The notes under the pieces were generated by a model. That model worked only from the letters and a program-made list of their open reading frames with translations. It ran no database searches and was not told the origin of the DNA. From the NCBI RefSeq assembly GCF_965227725.1, contig NZ_CBDDGH010000003.1:62001-126000 (forward strand): a stretch of DNA of 64,000 nt, read 5' to 3'. The position numbers were made by a program, and so were the translations under genes. The DNA comes from Shimia sp965227725 (lineage in GTDB: Bacteria > Pseudomonadota > Alphaproteobacteria > Rhodobacterales > Rhodobacteraceae). Of this stretch, positions 1-11,951 are shown one piece after another; within the stretch, counting starts at the first letter, position 1; each line of letters opens with the position of its first letter.

Positions 1-2806
<2,806 letters not shown>

Positions 2807-2840
2807 TTTGGTACCTCAAAGGTTAGAGGGTGCAGAGGGG

Positions 2841-2894
2841 ACGGTGCGCAGAAACTGCGCACCCTACGTAGGGTGTGCCCTGAGGGCGCACCGT
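2841..2894. repeat. REP-like composite palindrome in the rpoB-rpoC spacer
   Basis: The sequence shows a 9-bp perfect stem with an AAA loop (2843-2851 with 2855-2863), a 12-bp palindrome CCCTACGTAGGG (2862-2873), and a second imperfect 9-bp stem (2872-2880 with 2884-2892). The outer arms ACGGTGCGC and GCGCACCGT (2841-2849 and 2886-2894) also pair with each other, so two alternative folds are possible. The right arm touches the rpoB stop codon. It would be transcribed within the rpoBC mRNA and has no T-tract, so it is not an ordinary terminator. It looks like a dispersed intergenic repeat. Confidence 0.75.
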
Positions 2895-5800
2895 TACTCA
2901 TCCACCTCCGTATCCAAGAGTTCCATATTCAGGCCGAGGCCACGGACTTCCTTGACCAGAACGTTGAACGATTCTGGGACGCCCGCTTCAAAGTTGTCCT
3001 CGCCCTTGACGATGCTTTCGTAGACCTTGGTCCGGCCTGCCACGTCATCCGACTTAACGGTGAGCATTTCCTGCAGGGTGTAGGCGGCGCCGTAAGCTTC
3101 CAGAGCCCAGACCTCCATTTCCCCGAAGCGCTGACCACCAAACTGTGCCTTACCACCCAGCGGCTGCTGTGTGACGAGGGAGTATGGGCCAGTGGAACGC
3201 GCGTGGATTTTGTCGTCCACCAGGTGGTGCAGTTTCAGCAGGTACTTGATGCCTACGGTCACCGGACGCGCAAACTGTTCACCGGTACGGCCGTCAAACA
3301 GGATGGACTGACCGCTTTCAGAGAAGCCAGCACGCACCAGAGCGTCATTCACGTCACCTTCTTTGGCGCCGTCAAAGACCGGGGTCGCGATTGGAACACC
3401 ACGGGTCACATTGCCCGCCGCTTCCAGAAGCTGACCTTCGTCCATGCCAGCGATGCCTTCTTCATAGACATCTTCGCCATAAGCCAGACGCATCATTTCG
3501 CGAACCGGTGTCAGGTCGCCGGAGCGGCGGTATTCCTGAACCGCGTCGTCGATCTTCAGACCAAGGCCACGTGCGGCCCAACCCATGTGGGTTTCAAGGA
3601 TCTGACCAACGTTCATACGCGAAGGCACACCCAGTGGGTTCAGACAGAAGTCAACCGGCGTACCGTCTGCGAGGAACGGCATGTCTTCCATAGGCACAAC
3701 CTTGGAAATAACACCTTTGTTCCCGTGACGACCGGCCATCTTATCGCCCGGCTGAAGCTTACGCTTCACAGCGATGAAGACTTTGACCATCTTCATCACA
3801 CCCGGTGGCAGATCGTCGCCACGACGGACTTTCTCGACCTTGTCCTCAAAGCGGTGCTCAAGCGCACGCTTCTGGATCTCGTACTGCTCGTTCAGAGCCT
3901 CAACGATCTGTGCGTCGGCCTCATCTTCAAGCGCCAGCTGCCACCACTGACCACGGCTCAGGCTTGCCAGCAGTTCCTCGGTGATTTCCGAGTTTGCTTT
4001 CACACCACGTGGGCCTTTCACAGCCACTTTGCCGAGGATCATGTCTTTCAGACGGGCATAGATGTTACGATCCAGGATCGCGAGTTCGTCGTCACGGTCA
4101 CGCGCCAGACGTTCGATCTCTTCACGCTCGATCTGCAGTGCACGCTCGTCTTTTTCCACACCGTGGCGGTTGAAGACGCGCACTTCCACAACAGTACCGA
4201 AGTCACCCGGCTTCACGCGCAGCGAGGTGTCACGCACGTCGGAAGCTTTCTCACCGAAGATGGCACGCAGAAGCTTTTCTTCCGGAGTCATCGGGCTTTC
4301 GCCCTTAGGTGTGATCTTACCAACGAGAATGTCGCCCGGCTCAACGTCCGCACCGATGTAAACGATGCCGGCCTCATCGAGGTTGCGCAGCGCTTCTTCA
4401 CCGACGTTTGGAATGTCGCGGGTGATCTCTTCTGGACCAAGCTTGGTGTCACGTGCGGCGACTTCGAATTCTTCGATGTGAACCGAAGTAAACACGTCGT
4501 CACGCGCGATGCGCTCGGAGATCAGGATGGAGTCTTCGTAGTTGTAGCCGTTCCAAGGCATAAACGCGACGACCACGTTTTTACCAAGCGCCAGTTCACC
4601 GATATCGGTGGACGGACCGTCAGCAATCACCTCGCCCTTCGCAACCGTGTCGCCCACTTTCACCAGCGGACGCTGGTTGATGCAGGTGTTCTGGTTGGAG
4701 CGCTGGAACTTGCGCAGACGGTAGATGTCCACGCCCGCGTCGCCCAGCTCCAGATCGGAGGTGGCACGGATCACGATACGCTGTGCATCCACTTGGTCGA
4801 TGATACCCGCACGCTTGGCCTGAATGGCCGCGCCGGAGTCGATCGCCACTTTTTCCTCGATACCGGTACCCACCAGCGGTGCCTCAGCACGCAGCAGCGG
4901 AACCGCCTGACGTTGCATGTTCGAGCCCATCAGAGCGCGGTTGGCGTCGTCGTTTTCAAGGAACGGAATGAGCGAGGCCGCCACAGACACCAGCTGTTTC
5001 GGGCTCACGTCGATCAGGTCGACGTTTTCCGAAGCTGCCAGCGTGTATTCGCCGGCCTGACGGGTGTTGACGAATTCGTTCACGAATTTGCCGTTCTCAT
5101 CCAGCGCCGCGTTTGCCTGAGCAACGGTGTGACGCTGCTCTTCGGTTGCGGACATGTAGCTCACATCGTCGGAGACCACACCGTTCTCAACCTTGCGGTA
5201 AGGCGTTTCGATGAAACCGTATTTGTTCACGCGGGCAAAGGTTGCCAGCGAGTTGATCAGACCAATGTTTGGACCTTCCGGCGTTTCAATCGGGCACATA
5301 CGACCGTAGTGGGTCGCGTGCACGTCGCGCACCTCAAAGCCAGCACGCTCACGGGTCAGACCGCCTGGGCCCAACGCGGAGAGACGACGCTTGTGGGTCA
5401 CCTCGGACAGCGGGTTGGTTTGGTCCATGAACTGCGACAGCTGCGAGGAGCCGAAGAATTCACGCACAGCCGCTGCGGCCGGTTTGGCGTTGATCAGGTC
5501 TTGCGGCATCACAGTGTCGATCTCAACAGAGCTCATACGCTCTTTGATCGCACGTTCCATGCGCAGCAGGCCAACGCGGTACTGGTTTTCCATCAGCTCG
5601 CCAACGGAACGCACACGACGGTTGCCGAGGTGGTCGATGTCGTCCACGTCGCCTTTGCCGTCACGCAGCTCAACCAGCGCCTTGATGCAGGAGATGATGT
5701 CTTGCTTGCGCAGGGTGCGCTGGGTGTCTTCTGCATCCAGAGCCAGACGCATGTTCATCTTCACACGGCCAACCGCGGAGAGGTCATAACGCTCTGAATC

Positions 5801-7030
5801 AAAGAACAGGGTGTCAAACAGCGCGCTTGCCGCTTCAACGGTGGGTGGCTCACCCGGGCGCATCACGCGGTAGATGTCCATAAGCGCGGTGTCGCGGCTC
5901 ATGTTCTTGTCTGCCGCCATGGTGTTGCGCATGTATGGGCCAACATTCACGTTGTCGATGTCGAGCACCGGAATGTCGGTGAAGCCCGCGTCGATCAGGT
6001 CTTTCAGAGACCCGCCGATCAGATCGCCGTCTTTGTCATATTCCAGCGTCAGCTCATCACCGGCTTCAACATAGATCGCACCGGTTTCTTCGTTGATGAT
6101 GTCCTCAGCAACAAATTTGCCCACGATGTGGTCAAACGGCACGAGCAGCTCGGTGATGGTGCCTTCGTCGATGATCTTCTTGACCGCGCGCGGGGTGACT
6201 TTCTTGCCTGCTTCACAGATCACTTCGCCGGTTGCGGCGTCGATCAGATCCATCGCAGGGCGGGTGCCACGCACACGCTCAGGGAAGAACTTGGTGACCC
6301 AACCTTTGTTCTTCTCCAGCTTGAAGTTCACCGTGTCAAAATAGGCATCCATGATGCCTTCCTGGTCCAGACCCAGCGCATACAGCAGGGTGGTCACAGG
6401 CAGCTTACGGCGGCGGTCGATACGGGCGTAGACGATGTCTTTGGCGTCAAACTCAAAGTCCAGCCAGCTGCCGCGGTAGGGAATGATGCGGCAGGCAAAC
6501 AGCAGTTTGCCCGAGGAGTGGGTTTTGCCTTTGTCGTGGTCAAAGAACACACCAGGGGAGCGGTGCATCTGAGACACGATCACGCGCTCGGTGCCGTTCA
6601 CCACAAAGGTGCCGTTCTGGGTCATCAGAGGCATGTCGCCCATGAAGACGTCTTGTTCTTTGATGTCTTTGACGGATTTCGCGCCGGTATCTTCGTCGAT
6701 ATCAAACACGATCAGACGCAGAGTGACCTTCAGCGGCGCGCTGTAGGTCATGTCACGCTGCTGACATTCCTCAACATCGTACTTCGGCTTTTCCAGCTCG
6801 TAGTTCACGAATTCCAGAATGCTGGTTTCGTTGAAATCTTTGATCGGGAATACCGACTGAAACACGCCCATGATGCCTTCGCCAGCGGTTGGCTGCGGTG
6901 CATCACCGGATTTCAGGAAAAGATCATATGAGGATTTCTGAACCTCGATCAGGTTCGGCATCTCCAGCACTTCGCGGATCTTGCCGTAATATTTGCGCAA
7001 ACGTTTCTGGCCAAGAAAGCTTTGAGCCAT
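2894..7030 (-). CDS. rpoB: DNA-directed RNA polymerase subunit beta
   Basis: Full-length beta subunit of RNA polymerase, about 1378 residues, the usual length for this group. I chose the ATG giving MAQSFLGQKRL, because AAAGGTGA lies 8 bases upstream; a GTG four codons further up is less likely. The rifampicin-pocket region (GSSQLSQFMDQTNPL, then HKRRLSALGPGG) matches the sensitive type, with no familiar resistance substitution. The conserved GRHGNKGV segment is present. The gene is co-oriented with rpoC. Unlike the textbook operon, rplL is not directly upstream: two unrelated genes and at least one terminator lie between, so rpoB probably has its own promoter in the 514-base upstream gap. Confidence 0.99.
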   Translation of the reverse strand: MAQSFLGQKRLRKYYGKIREVLEMPNLIEVQKSSYDLFLKSGDAPQPTAGEGIMGVFQSVFPIKDFNETSILEFVNYELEKPKYDVEECQQRDMTYSAPLKVTLRLIVFDIDEDTGAKSVKDIKEQDVFMGDMPLMTQNGTFVVNGTERVIVSQMHRSPGVFFDHDKGKTHSSGKLLFACRIIPYRGSWLDFEFDAKDIVYARIDRRRKLPVTTLLYALGLDQEGIMDAYFDTVNFKLEKNKGWVTKFFPERVRGTRPAMDLIDAATGEVICEAGKKVTPRAVKKIIDEGTITELLVPFDHIVGKFVAEDIINEETGAIYVEAGDELTLEYDKDGDLIGGSLKDLIDAGFTDIPVLDIDNVNVGPYMRNTMAADKNMSRDTALMDIYRVMRPGEPPTVEAASALFDTLFFDSERYDLSAVGRVKMNMRLALDAEDTQRTLRKQDIISCIKALVELRDGKGDVDDIDHLGNRRVRSVGELMENQYRVGLLRMERAIKERMSSVEIDTVMPQDLINAKPAAAAVREFFGSSQLSQFMDQTNPLSEVTHKRRLSALGPGGLTRERAGFEVRDVHATHYGRMCPIETPEGPNIGLINSLATFARVNKYGFIETPYRKVENGVVSDDVSYMSATEEQRHTVAQANAALDENGKFVNEFVNTRQAGEYTLAASENVDLIDVSPKQLVSVAASLIPFLENDDANRALMGSNMQRQAVPLLRAEAPLVGTGIEEKVAIDSGAAIQAKRAGIIDQVDAQRIVIRATSDLELGDAGVDIYRLRKFQRSNQNTCINQRPLVKVGDTVAKGEVIADGPSTDIGELALGKNVVVAFMPWNGYNYEDSILISERIARDDVFTSVHIEEFEVAARDTKLGPEEITRDIPNVGEEALRNLDEAGIVYIGADVEPGDILVGKITPKGESPMTPEEKLLRAIFGEKASDVRDTSLRVKPGDFGTVVEVRVFNRHGVEKDERALQIEREEIERLARDRDDELAILDRNIYARLKDMILGKVAVKGPRGVKANSEITEELLASLSRGQWWQLALEDEADAQIVEALNEQYEIQKRALEHRFEDKVEKVRRGDDLPPGVMKMVKVFIAVKRKLQPGDKMAGRHGNKGVISKVVPMEDMPFLADGTPVDFCLNPLGVPSRMNVGQILETHMGWAARGLGLKIDDAVQEYRRSGDLTPVREMMRLAYGEDVYEEGIAGMDEGQLLEAAGNVTRGVPIATPVFDGAKEGDVNDALVRAGFSESGQSILFDGRTGEQFARPVTVGIKYLLKLHHLVDDKIHARSTGPYSLVTQQPLGGKAQFGGQRFGEMEVWALEAYGAAYTLQEMLTVKSDDVAGRTKVYESIVKGEDNFEAGVPESFNVLVKEVRGLGLNMELLDTEVDE

Positions 7031-7544
7031 GACTATCGTCACCTTTCATTTCTCACCGAACGCAAGTGCCGTCGGGTCCCCGGCACCACGCCCATACGAG
7101 ACGGTCAAGATCTGGACAATTCCCGGCCCCCGTCCCAAAGGGAGCCTCCCGTTCCAAACCCTGCCTTGGAAAACCTCTCATGTGCGCCTAGATCGCACCC
7201 CGAGAGGCTTACCAAGCCGGGGCTATTCGTCGATTTTTAAGGTCCGTGTAGTAACTTCCGTCAGTCTGATCTGATCGCGGGGTTTGCCGCCCCTATGCCC
7301 TGCCCTAGCTGTTTATTCGCCATTCTGTCCGCGCCACTCCGGCCACAACGTGTCCGCATAGGGCAAAAGCGGCCCCGAATCGCTCGAAACCGCAAGAGAC
7401 TACCGAATAGTGAATCGCCCGTGCCTTTGCAACCCCTCAGGGCTTGACATTTGGACAAAGGCCTCCGCCCGACCTGAGTGTCGCGCCCGAGACCGGGCGC
7501 GACACTCTATGGGATCGCTGCGTAGCTTACCCTCAAATCCCGCG
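7031..7544. other. Gene-free region upstream of rpoB
   Basis: No convincing coding sequence on either strand over 514 bases. It should hold the rpoB promoter and leader on the minus strand, but I could not pick out a clear -35/-10 pair. The only strong structure is the perfect hairpin at 7476-7507 on the cyclase-proximal side. A TTGACA-like hexamer near 7444 reads on the plus strand, where no gene follows. Confidence 0.6.
7476..7507. repeat. Perfect 14-bp inverted repeat, 4-base loop
   Basis: GAGTGTCGCGCCCG is followed by AGAC and its exact reverse complement. It lies 38 bases downstream of the cyclase gene on that gene's strand. No T-run follows, so it may act as a 3'-end stabiliser or a factor-dependent terminator separating the cyclase transcript from rpoB. 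Confidence 0.75.
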
Positions 7545-8360
7545 TCACACCATCGCGATGATGCGGGCCGGGCCGCCGGTGCCGCCTGCAAACTTTGGCG
7601 CGCCGATAAAGACGGTAGCGCCCGAGGCTGGCAGCTTGTCGAGATTGGCCATGTTCTCGATGCCAAACCGGTTTGACGGCAGCCAAGCATAATGAGTGGC
7701 AAAATCTGCTGAATTGCCGGGATCCAGCGACAGGGTGTCCACCGCCAGCGAGGCCGCGCCGGTCTCCTCCATCAGCATCTGCGCCGCCTCTACGTGAAAG
7801 CCCGGATAGTGCTGGGCCTGCCCGTCAAAATTGCGGAATTTCTCCGTGGTCACATGTGCGCCCCAACCCGAATGCATCGCCACACAGGCCCCGTCCGGGA
7901 TATCCCCATGCGCAGAAATCCAGGCCTTCAGATCATCCGGCGTCACCGTGGTATCCGCATCCTCCGCCGCGCGCGCGGCGATATCCACCACACAGATCGG
8001 TGCGATCAGATTTTCCACGGGGATTTCATCGACCGAATTGCCATCCGCGGAAAAATGCAGCGGTGCGTCGATATGGGTGCCGGTGTGCTCGTTGATCGTG
8101 AGGTTGAGCAGGTTGAAGCCATCCTTGGCAAACTTGAAGACCTGCTCCGCCGCAAAGCCCGGCTCCCCGCCCCAGGTGGGAAACTCCGGTGACAGGCTGT
8201 AGGTCAGATCGGTGATGCCCCCGTGATTATGCGCCCGCACCGGGGCTGCGCTGGTGGCCCCGACAGCGGCAACCGCCCCTGCTGCCGCGCCCGCGCGGAA
8301 GAACTCCCGCCGCGACAGCATTTTGCCTTTGACCGCATTGATCACACATATATCGCACAT
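7545..8360 (-). CDS. Exported cyclase-family metal-dependent hydrolase
   Basis: 271 residues of the cyclase/kynurenine-formamidase family (PF04199 type). The metal-binding motif HTGTHIDAPLHF is at residues 92-103. The N-terminus carries a twin-arginine signal (SRREFFRAG at 16-24, then an alanine-rich segment ending near APVRA), so the enzyme is predicted to be folded in the cytoplasm and exported. Relatives hydrolyse N-formylkynurenine, isatin or other amides and lactones; the substrate here is unknown. It sits between rpoB and the 8551-9867 gene on the same strand, with no evident functional link to transcription or translation. Confidence 0.85.
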   Translation of the reverse strand: MCDICVINAVKGKMLSRREFFRAGAAAGAVAAVGATSAAPVRAHNHGGITDLTYSLSPEFPTWGGEPGFAAEQVFKFAKDGFNLLNLTINEHTGTHIDAPLHFSADGNSVDEIPVENLIAPICVVDIAARAAEDADTTVTPDDLKAWISAHGDIPDGACVAMHSGWGAHVTTEKFRNFDGQAQHYPGFHVEAAQMLMEETGAASLAVDTLSLDPGNSADFATHYAWLPSNRFGIENMANLDKLPASGATVFIGAPKFAGGTGGPARIIAMV

Positions 8361-8498
8361 TCCGCCGCTCCTTTTTGTGGCTGTATTCTCCGTCTTTTCT
8401 TGCGTCTCTTTTGGAATTTCCCAGCAGCGTCAGCGAAGTGGCGGCAAAAAACAAGGGACTGACACAATCGTGTTTGCGAGGCGGCACCGCCCAAACGC

Positions 8499-8525
8499 AA
8501 AACAGGCGCCCCGAAGGACGCCTGC
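8499..8525 (-). terminator. Rho-independent terminator after the 8551-9867 gene
   Basis: On the minus strand GCAGGCGTCC, a TTC loop and GGGGCGCCTG are followed by TTTT. It is almost identical to the rplL terminator at 10049-10078, including flanking bases. Confidence 0.8.
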
Positions 8526-8550
8526 CAAAAGCTTGCGATAATGCGCAGGA

Positions 8551-9867
8551 TCAGCTGTTCGCAGCGATCAGCTGCTGTGCCACCAAATCGTGGTCGAGCC
8601 ATAGTACCGGACCATCCGCATTGCTGGATGCGCCAAAGATCAAAGCGCCGGTCGCGCTCACCACATGGGCGCTCAGCACGTCACTCACCAGCTCTTTGCG
8701 GTTCTTATGCAGCGCCACGATGTCAGCGGATGTGCCCACGGTCATTTCGACCTGCTCCGGGCTGTTCTGCATTGGCCAGGCTTCAAAGTTATAGAAGGAC
8801 TGCATCACAGGGTTCTGCTGATAGGCCCCAACTGTCTCCAGAATGGCTTCCAGTGTTTCGCCCTCTTTGAGCAGCGCCTGACATTCATCCCAGACACCCT
8901 GCACCCAGTCGCCACCGCCTTCTTTGCGGTAAGCTTCCAGCAGCGGCACCAGCGACAGCTCGATTCCGGCAAACACGTCAGAGGAGTTGGTGCGGATTTC
9001 AGGGCAGTTGAACACGGTCGCCTTCACGCCCTGCTCCCAAGCCTTCTGCGCAAACGCTTCCAGGTTCATCTTGGCATAGCCCTGCGTGTAGCTGGTGTAG
9101 GTCTGCCACTGATAGGCACCATCAATCAGAACACGGGTGCCGTGGTAGCCATATGCGGAGTAACGCACCTGCCCACCGCCTGCTTCGATCTTGCTGCGCA
9201 GCGCGGCACTTTGCTCAAGCAGGTGGCCAAAGCTGTTGGCGGTCACCTCGTCAAAGTTCTGCAGGATCAGCTTGCCCAGATCGCTGTCCATCAGCGCCTG
9301 AGACGGCATGTGGCGTGCGCCACGGCCTTTGTAGATGCGGTTGGCAATCGCCAGAAACGCTTTTGCGCGCGGAATGCCGCCCGCCATGGTGTGGGCAAAG
9401 AACACGTTCTTGCCCTCAGGGATCAGACCTTCCAGCTCTGCCATCACGCGGCCAAGCGCCTCGGTGAAACGTGCGGTGCCGATCTCGCGGCAGGCGTCCA
9501 CTTTCGCCCAGTCGAGCTTGTACTCCTGCCAGTTGTCCAGCGTCATGTCGCCCAGCATGTCGGTCGGGGTCTCGCCACCGGCAGGAGCGTCCATGTCAAA
9601 GCCCGCCATCAGCGGAATGTTGATGATCTTGCCGCCGAGGTTCTCCTCCGCCGCTGCGTGCTCCTCATCGGTCAGCGCCCGCAGCGCGCCGTCATCTTCG
9701 CGGCGCCCCACGGTGATGCCGATCACATCCATGCCAGCAGCCTTCGCCGCCTCGATCAGACCCGTCGCATAGCCGCGCCCGAAGAGTTCACCAAACAGGA
9801 CGAAAACATCGCCCGCGCCAAAAACTGTATTCTCAGGAAGTGCCGTCAGGGGAATGGAGTGTTTCAT
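8551..9867 (-). CDS. Conserved protein with Rossmann-like N-terminus (possible FabMG-type reductase)
   Basis: 438 residues from the ATG giving MKHSIPLTALPEN, preceded by AAGAAG at suitable spacing; a longer reading upstream would cross the upstream spacer. The N-terminal FGAGDVFVLFGELFGRGYA, followed by an AAKAAGMDVIGITVGRR segment, looks like a dinucleotide-binding beta-alpha-beta unit. There is no signal peptide or membrane segment. I recall similar proteins annotated as FabMG-family enoyl-ACP reductases, but that assignment is weak and no catalytic residue was confirmed. The gene is flanked by two near-identical terminators, so it is probably transcribed alone despite lying between rplL and rpoB. 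Confidence 0.7.
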   Translation of the reverse strand: MKHSIPLTALPENTVFGAGDVFVLFGELFGRGYATGLIEAAKAAGMDVIGITVGRREDDGALRALTDEEHAAAEENLGGKIINIPLMAGFDMDAPAGGETPTDMLGDMTLDNWQEYKLDWAKVDACREIGTARFTEALGRVMAELEGLIPEGKNVFFAHTMAGGIPRAKAFLAIANRIYKGRGARHMPSQALMDSDLGKLILQNFDEVTANSFGHLLEQSAALRSKIEAGGGQVRYSAYGYHGTRVLIDGAYQWQTYTSYTQGYAKMNLEAFAQKAWEQGVKATVFNCPEIRTNSSDVFAGIELSLVPLLEAYRKEGGGDWVQGVWDECQALLKEGETLEAILETVGAYQQNPVMQSFYNFEAWPMQNSPEQVEMTVGTSADIVALHKNRKELVSDVLSAHVVSATGALIFGASSNADGPVLWLDHDLVAQQLIAANS

Positions 9868-10048
9868 AGTCGACTTCTTATCTGTGGCCCCAAAAGCAGA
9901 ACGGGGGCCAGGTTTGCTGCTTGGCGCTGTTTTTGACAGGCGCTCTCGGTTCTGTGATTGCCCATTGTGCGCCTGATGGCAACCGCTAGATGGCCAAAGC
10001 CAAGGGATTAACGCCTTATGAATGGCAACCGCAACAGGTTGCCCAAAC

Positions 10049-10078
10049 GAAAACAGGCGCCCCGAATGGGACGCCTGC
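10049..10078 (-). terminator. Rho-independent terminator after rplL
   Basis: Minus-strand GC-rich hairpin (GCAGGCGTCCC, loop, GGGGCGCCTG) followed by TTTT, 24 bases after the rplL stop codon. It should end or attenuate the rplJL transcript before rpoB. Confidence 0.85.
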
Positions 10079-10101
10079 AGCAAATCGGTGAAAAAACCGA
10101 A

Positions 10102-10482
10102 TTACTTAACTTCGACTTCAGCGCCAGCTGCTTCCAGCTTGCCTTTGATGTCTTCGGCTTCGTCCTTGGACACGCCTTCTTTAACTGCTTTGCCGCCAGC
10201 TTCGACCAGCTCTTTGGCTTCTTTCAGGCCCAGGCCTGTGATGCCGCGAACTTCTTTGATGACGTTGATTTTCGATGCGCCTGCGGATTTCAGGATCACG
10301 TCGAATTCAGTCTTCTCTTCTTCAGCTGCGCCACCGGCGTCGCCGCCAGCTGCTGCCATTACAACCGCGCCACCGGCGGCTGGTTCGATGCCATACTCGT
10401 CTTTGAGGATGGTTTTCAGTTCTTGTGCTTCCAGCAGGGTCAGACCCACGATGCTTTCTGCGAGTGCTTTCAGATCAGCCAT
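10102..10482 (-). CDS. rplL: 50S ribosomal protein L7/L12
   Basis: 126 residues, full length for L7/L12. The N-terminal dimerisation segment (MADLKALAESIVGLTLLEAQ) is followed by an Ala/Gly-rich hinge at about 37-55 and the conserved C-terminal domain (EVRGITGLGLKEAKELVE) that contacts translation factors. The gene follows rplJ by 71 bases on the same strand, as expected for the L10-L12 stalk operon, and is followed by a strong terminator. Confidence 0.98.
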   Translation of the reverse strand: MADLKALAESIVGLTLLEAQELKTILKDEYGIEPAAGGAVVMAAAGGDAGGAAEEEKTEFDVILKSAGASKINVIKEVRGITGLGLKEAKELVEAGGKAVKEGVSKDEAEDIKGKLEAAGAEVEVK

Positions 10483-10553
10483 TTTAGACTCTTTCCGTTA
10501 TCAGATATGTGTTCCAACGTTGGGCATTCACCCTACGCGGTTCAAAAAGTTGC

Positions 10554-11072
10554 TTACGCAGCCTCTGCCTTTTCCTCGATGGTAGACAGGATGGATGCGA
10601 TGTTCGAAGCAGGTGCGCCAATTGCACCGGCGATGCTGGAAGCAGGTGCGCCGAGCATGCCAGCGATCTGAGCGATAAGCTCGTCGCGGGAAGGCATTTT
10701 CGACACGGCTTCAACACCGGCACGGTCCAGAGCGTTCTCGCCCATTGCACCGCCAAGGATTTCGAACTTCTTGTTCGTCTTGGCGAAGTCCTCGGCCACT
10801 TTGGCGGCTGCCACAGGGTCCTCGGAATAGGTCAGAACGGTCATACCCGACAGAAGGTCACCCATGCTCTCGCATGGTTTGCCTTCCAGGGCGATCTTGG
10901 CGAGCCTGTTCTTGGCGACACGTACTGCACCACCCGCGTCACGCGCACGTGCGCGCAGGTCTTGCATGTCAGCAACCGTGAGACCCGCGTAGTGGGCAAC
11001 CACTACAACGCCAGAGCTTTCAAAGATCTGGCCGAGTTCCTCGACCACCTTCTCTTTTTGTGCTCTATCCAC
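10554..11072 (-). CDS. rplJ: 50S ribosomal protein L10
   Basis: 172 residues of L10, the base of the ribosomal stalk that binds L7/L12 dimers and 23S rRNA. I chose a GTG start giving VDRAQKEKVVEELGQ, because GGAG lies 7 bases upstream and this is where family members begin; the longer reading includes leader sequence. The family core DLRARARDAGGAVRVAKNRL is present. It is cotranscribed with rplL and likely autoregulated through its leader. Confidence 0.97.
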   Translation of the reverse strand: MDRAQKEKVVEELGQIFESSGVVVVAHYAGLTVADMQDLRARARDAGGAVRVAKNRLAKIALEGKPCESMGDLLSGMTVLTYSEDPVAAAKVAEDFAKTNKKFEILGGAMGENALDRAGVEAVSKMPSRDELIAQIAGMLGAPASSIAGAIGAPASNIASILSTIEEKAEAA

Positions 11073-11200
11073 AGTTTTACTCCAAATATGGGGCTTGCAC
11101 CCCGGCTCAGTTTTGCACACCGCAAAGCGGCATGCGTTTAGGTCCAAACAAAGGGTTGGGAACCAAGATCGCCGAAGCGCCCGGAAAGGGCCTTCTTAGA
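11073..11200 (-). promoter_or_regulatory. Probable rplJ leader (L10 autoregulatory region)
   Basis: The 130 bases upstream of rplJ contain small paired segments on the minus strand: CCGCTTTGCGG, GGGGTGCAAGCCCC, and AAGGCCCTTTCCGGGC further up. L10 is known to repress its own mRNA by binding the leader in many bacteria. I infer such a leader here from position and structure only; no covariance test was made. Confidence 0.4.
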
Positions 11201-11546
11201 ATTCTTGTCTCTTACCCCATCTCGGGAAGGAATTATTCAGGCGTATGCCGGAACCCTCCGTCTTGGACAGGCCACCCCAGAAGAATCGCTGACGCGACAC
11301 CCCAAGGCGGGCAAGCGGGCTTTTAGAAGGGGCGCGCGGGTTTGTCCACAGGAAAGTTAGGGGGCGCCATTGCTGCACGTTTCTCACCCGGTTTTCAGCG
11401 AAGCCCGCGCAGCACATGTACCCAATCAAAACTGCGCGCAAAGCGAAAAATGAAATTTCTGGTCGCACCCCGAACTCTTCGCTCACACCCCGCCACAACC
11501 TATGATAACATCGCAGCAGTAAACCAACCCCAAGAACGAGAATAAA
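11201..11546. other. Divergent intergenic region, rplJ / lipoprotein genes
   Basis: No supported gene. It should hold the rplJ promoter on the minus strand and a promoter for the two lipoprotein genes on the plus strand. A TATGATAAC string at 11501 is a plausible -10 element for the latter, with no clear -35 partner. Confidence 0.4.
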
Positions 11547-11951
11547 ATGCGCCTCTCTATTCAATTCGCATGCGCCTGCGCCCTGGTCCTCTCTGGATGT
11601 GCAAACAACGCAACCCCTTCCGCTACAGCCTCCAGAGATGAGGGCGTGAAAGCCTACAAAGCAGAAACAAAAGAAATCTGGAAAACCCGCACGCGTTTTG
11701 TGCACAACGACAATGCCTACAATATTGCCACCAACCCAGAGAACACATACGCGCTAATTGCGCCATCGGGGTCTTTTGCCTTCGGTCCCGCGGATCTGGA
11801 ACAGGCGGTGCAGGCCTACACAAAGTGCCAGACAAATTTCGAGTTGGGGATTCTGACCAGCCTAGGCGGCACAAAATCCAATCTGAACTTTGAGGATGTT
11901 AAAGTGACAACAGGGGGTGTTCGCGCGCACCGCGTTGAGCTCAGCTGCTAA
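11547..11951 (+). CDS. Small lipoprotein, unknown function
   Basis: 134 residues. A lipoprotein signal ends in the lipobox LSGC at residues 15-18 (ALVLSGC), so the mature protein should be lipid-anchored. The rest has no motif that I recognise; two further cysteines lie in the C-terminal half (one in TKCQTNF, one as the last residue), which could form a disulfide. Its TAA is directly followed by the ATG of the next lipoprotein gene, so the two are almost certainly cotranscribed and perhaps work together. Confidence 0.75.
   Translation: MRLSIQFACACALVLSGCANNATPSATASRDEGVKAYKAETKEIWKTRTRFVHNDNAYNIATNPENTYALIAPSGSFAFGPADLEQAVQAYTKCQTNFELGILTSLGGTKSNLNFEDVKVTTGGVRAHRVELSC

Noticed and set aside
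7441..7470. TTGACA-like promoter element on the plus strand
   Set aside because: No plus-strand gene follows and no matching -10 was found.
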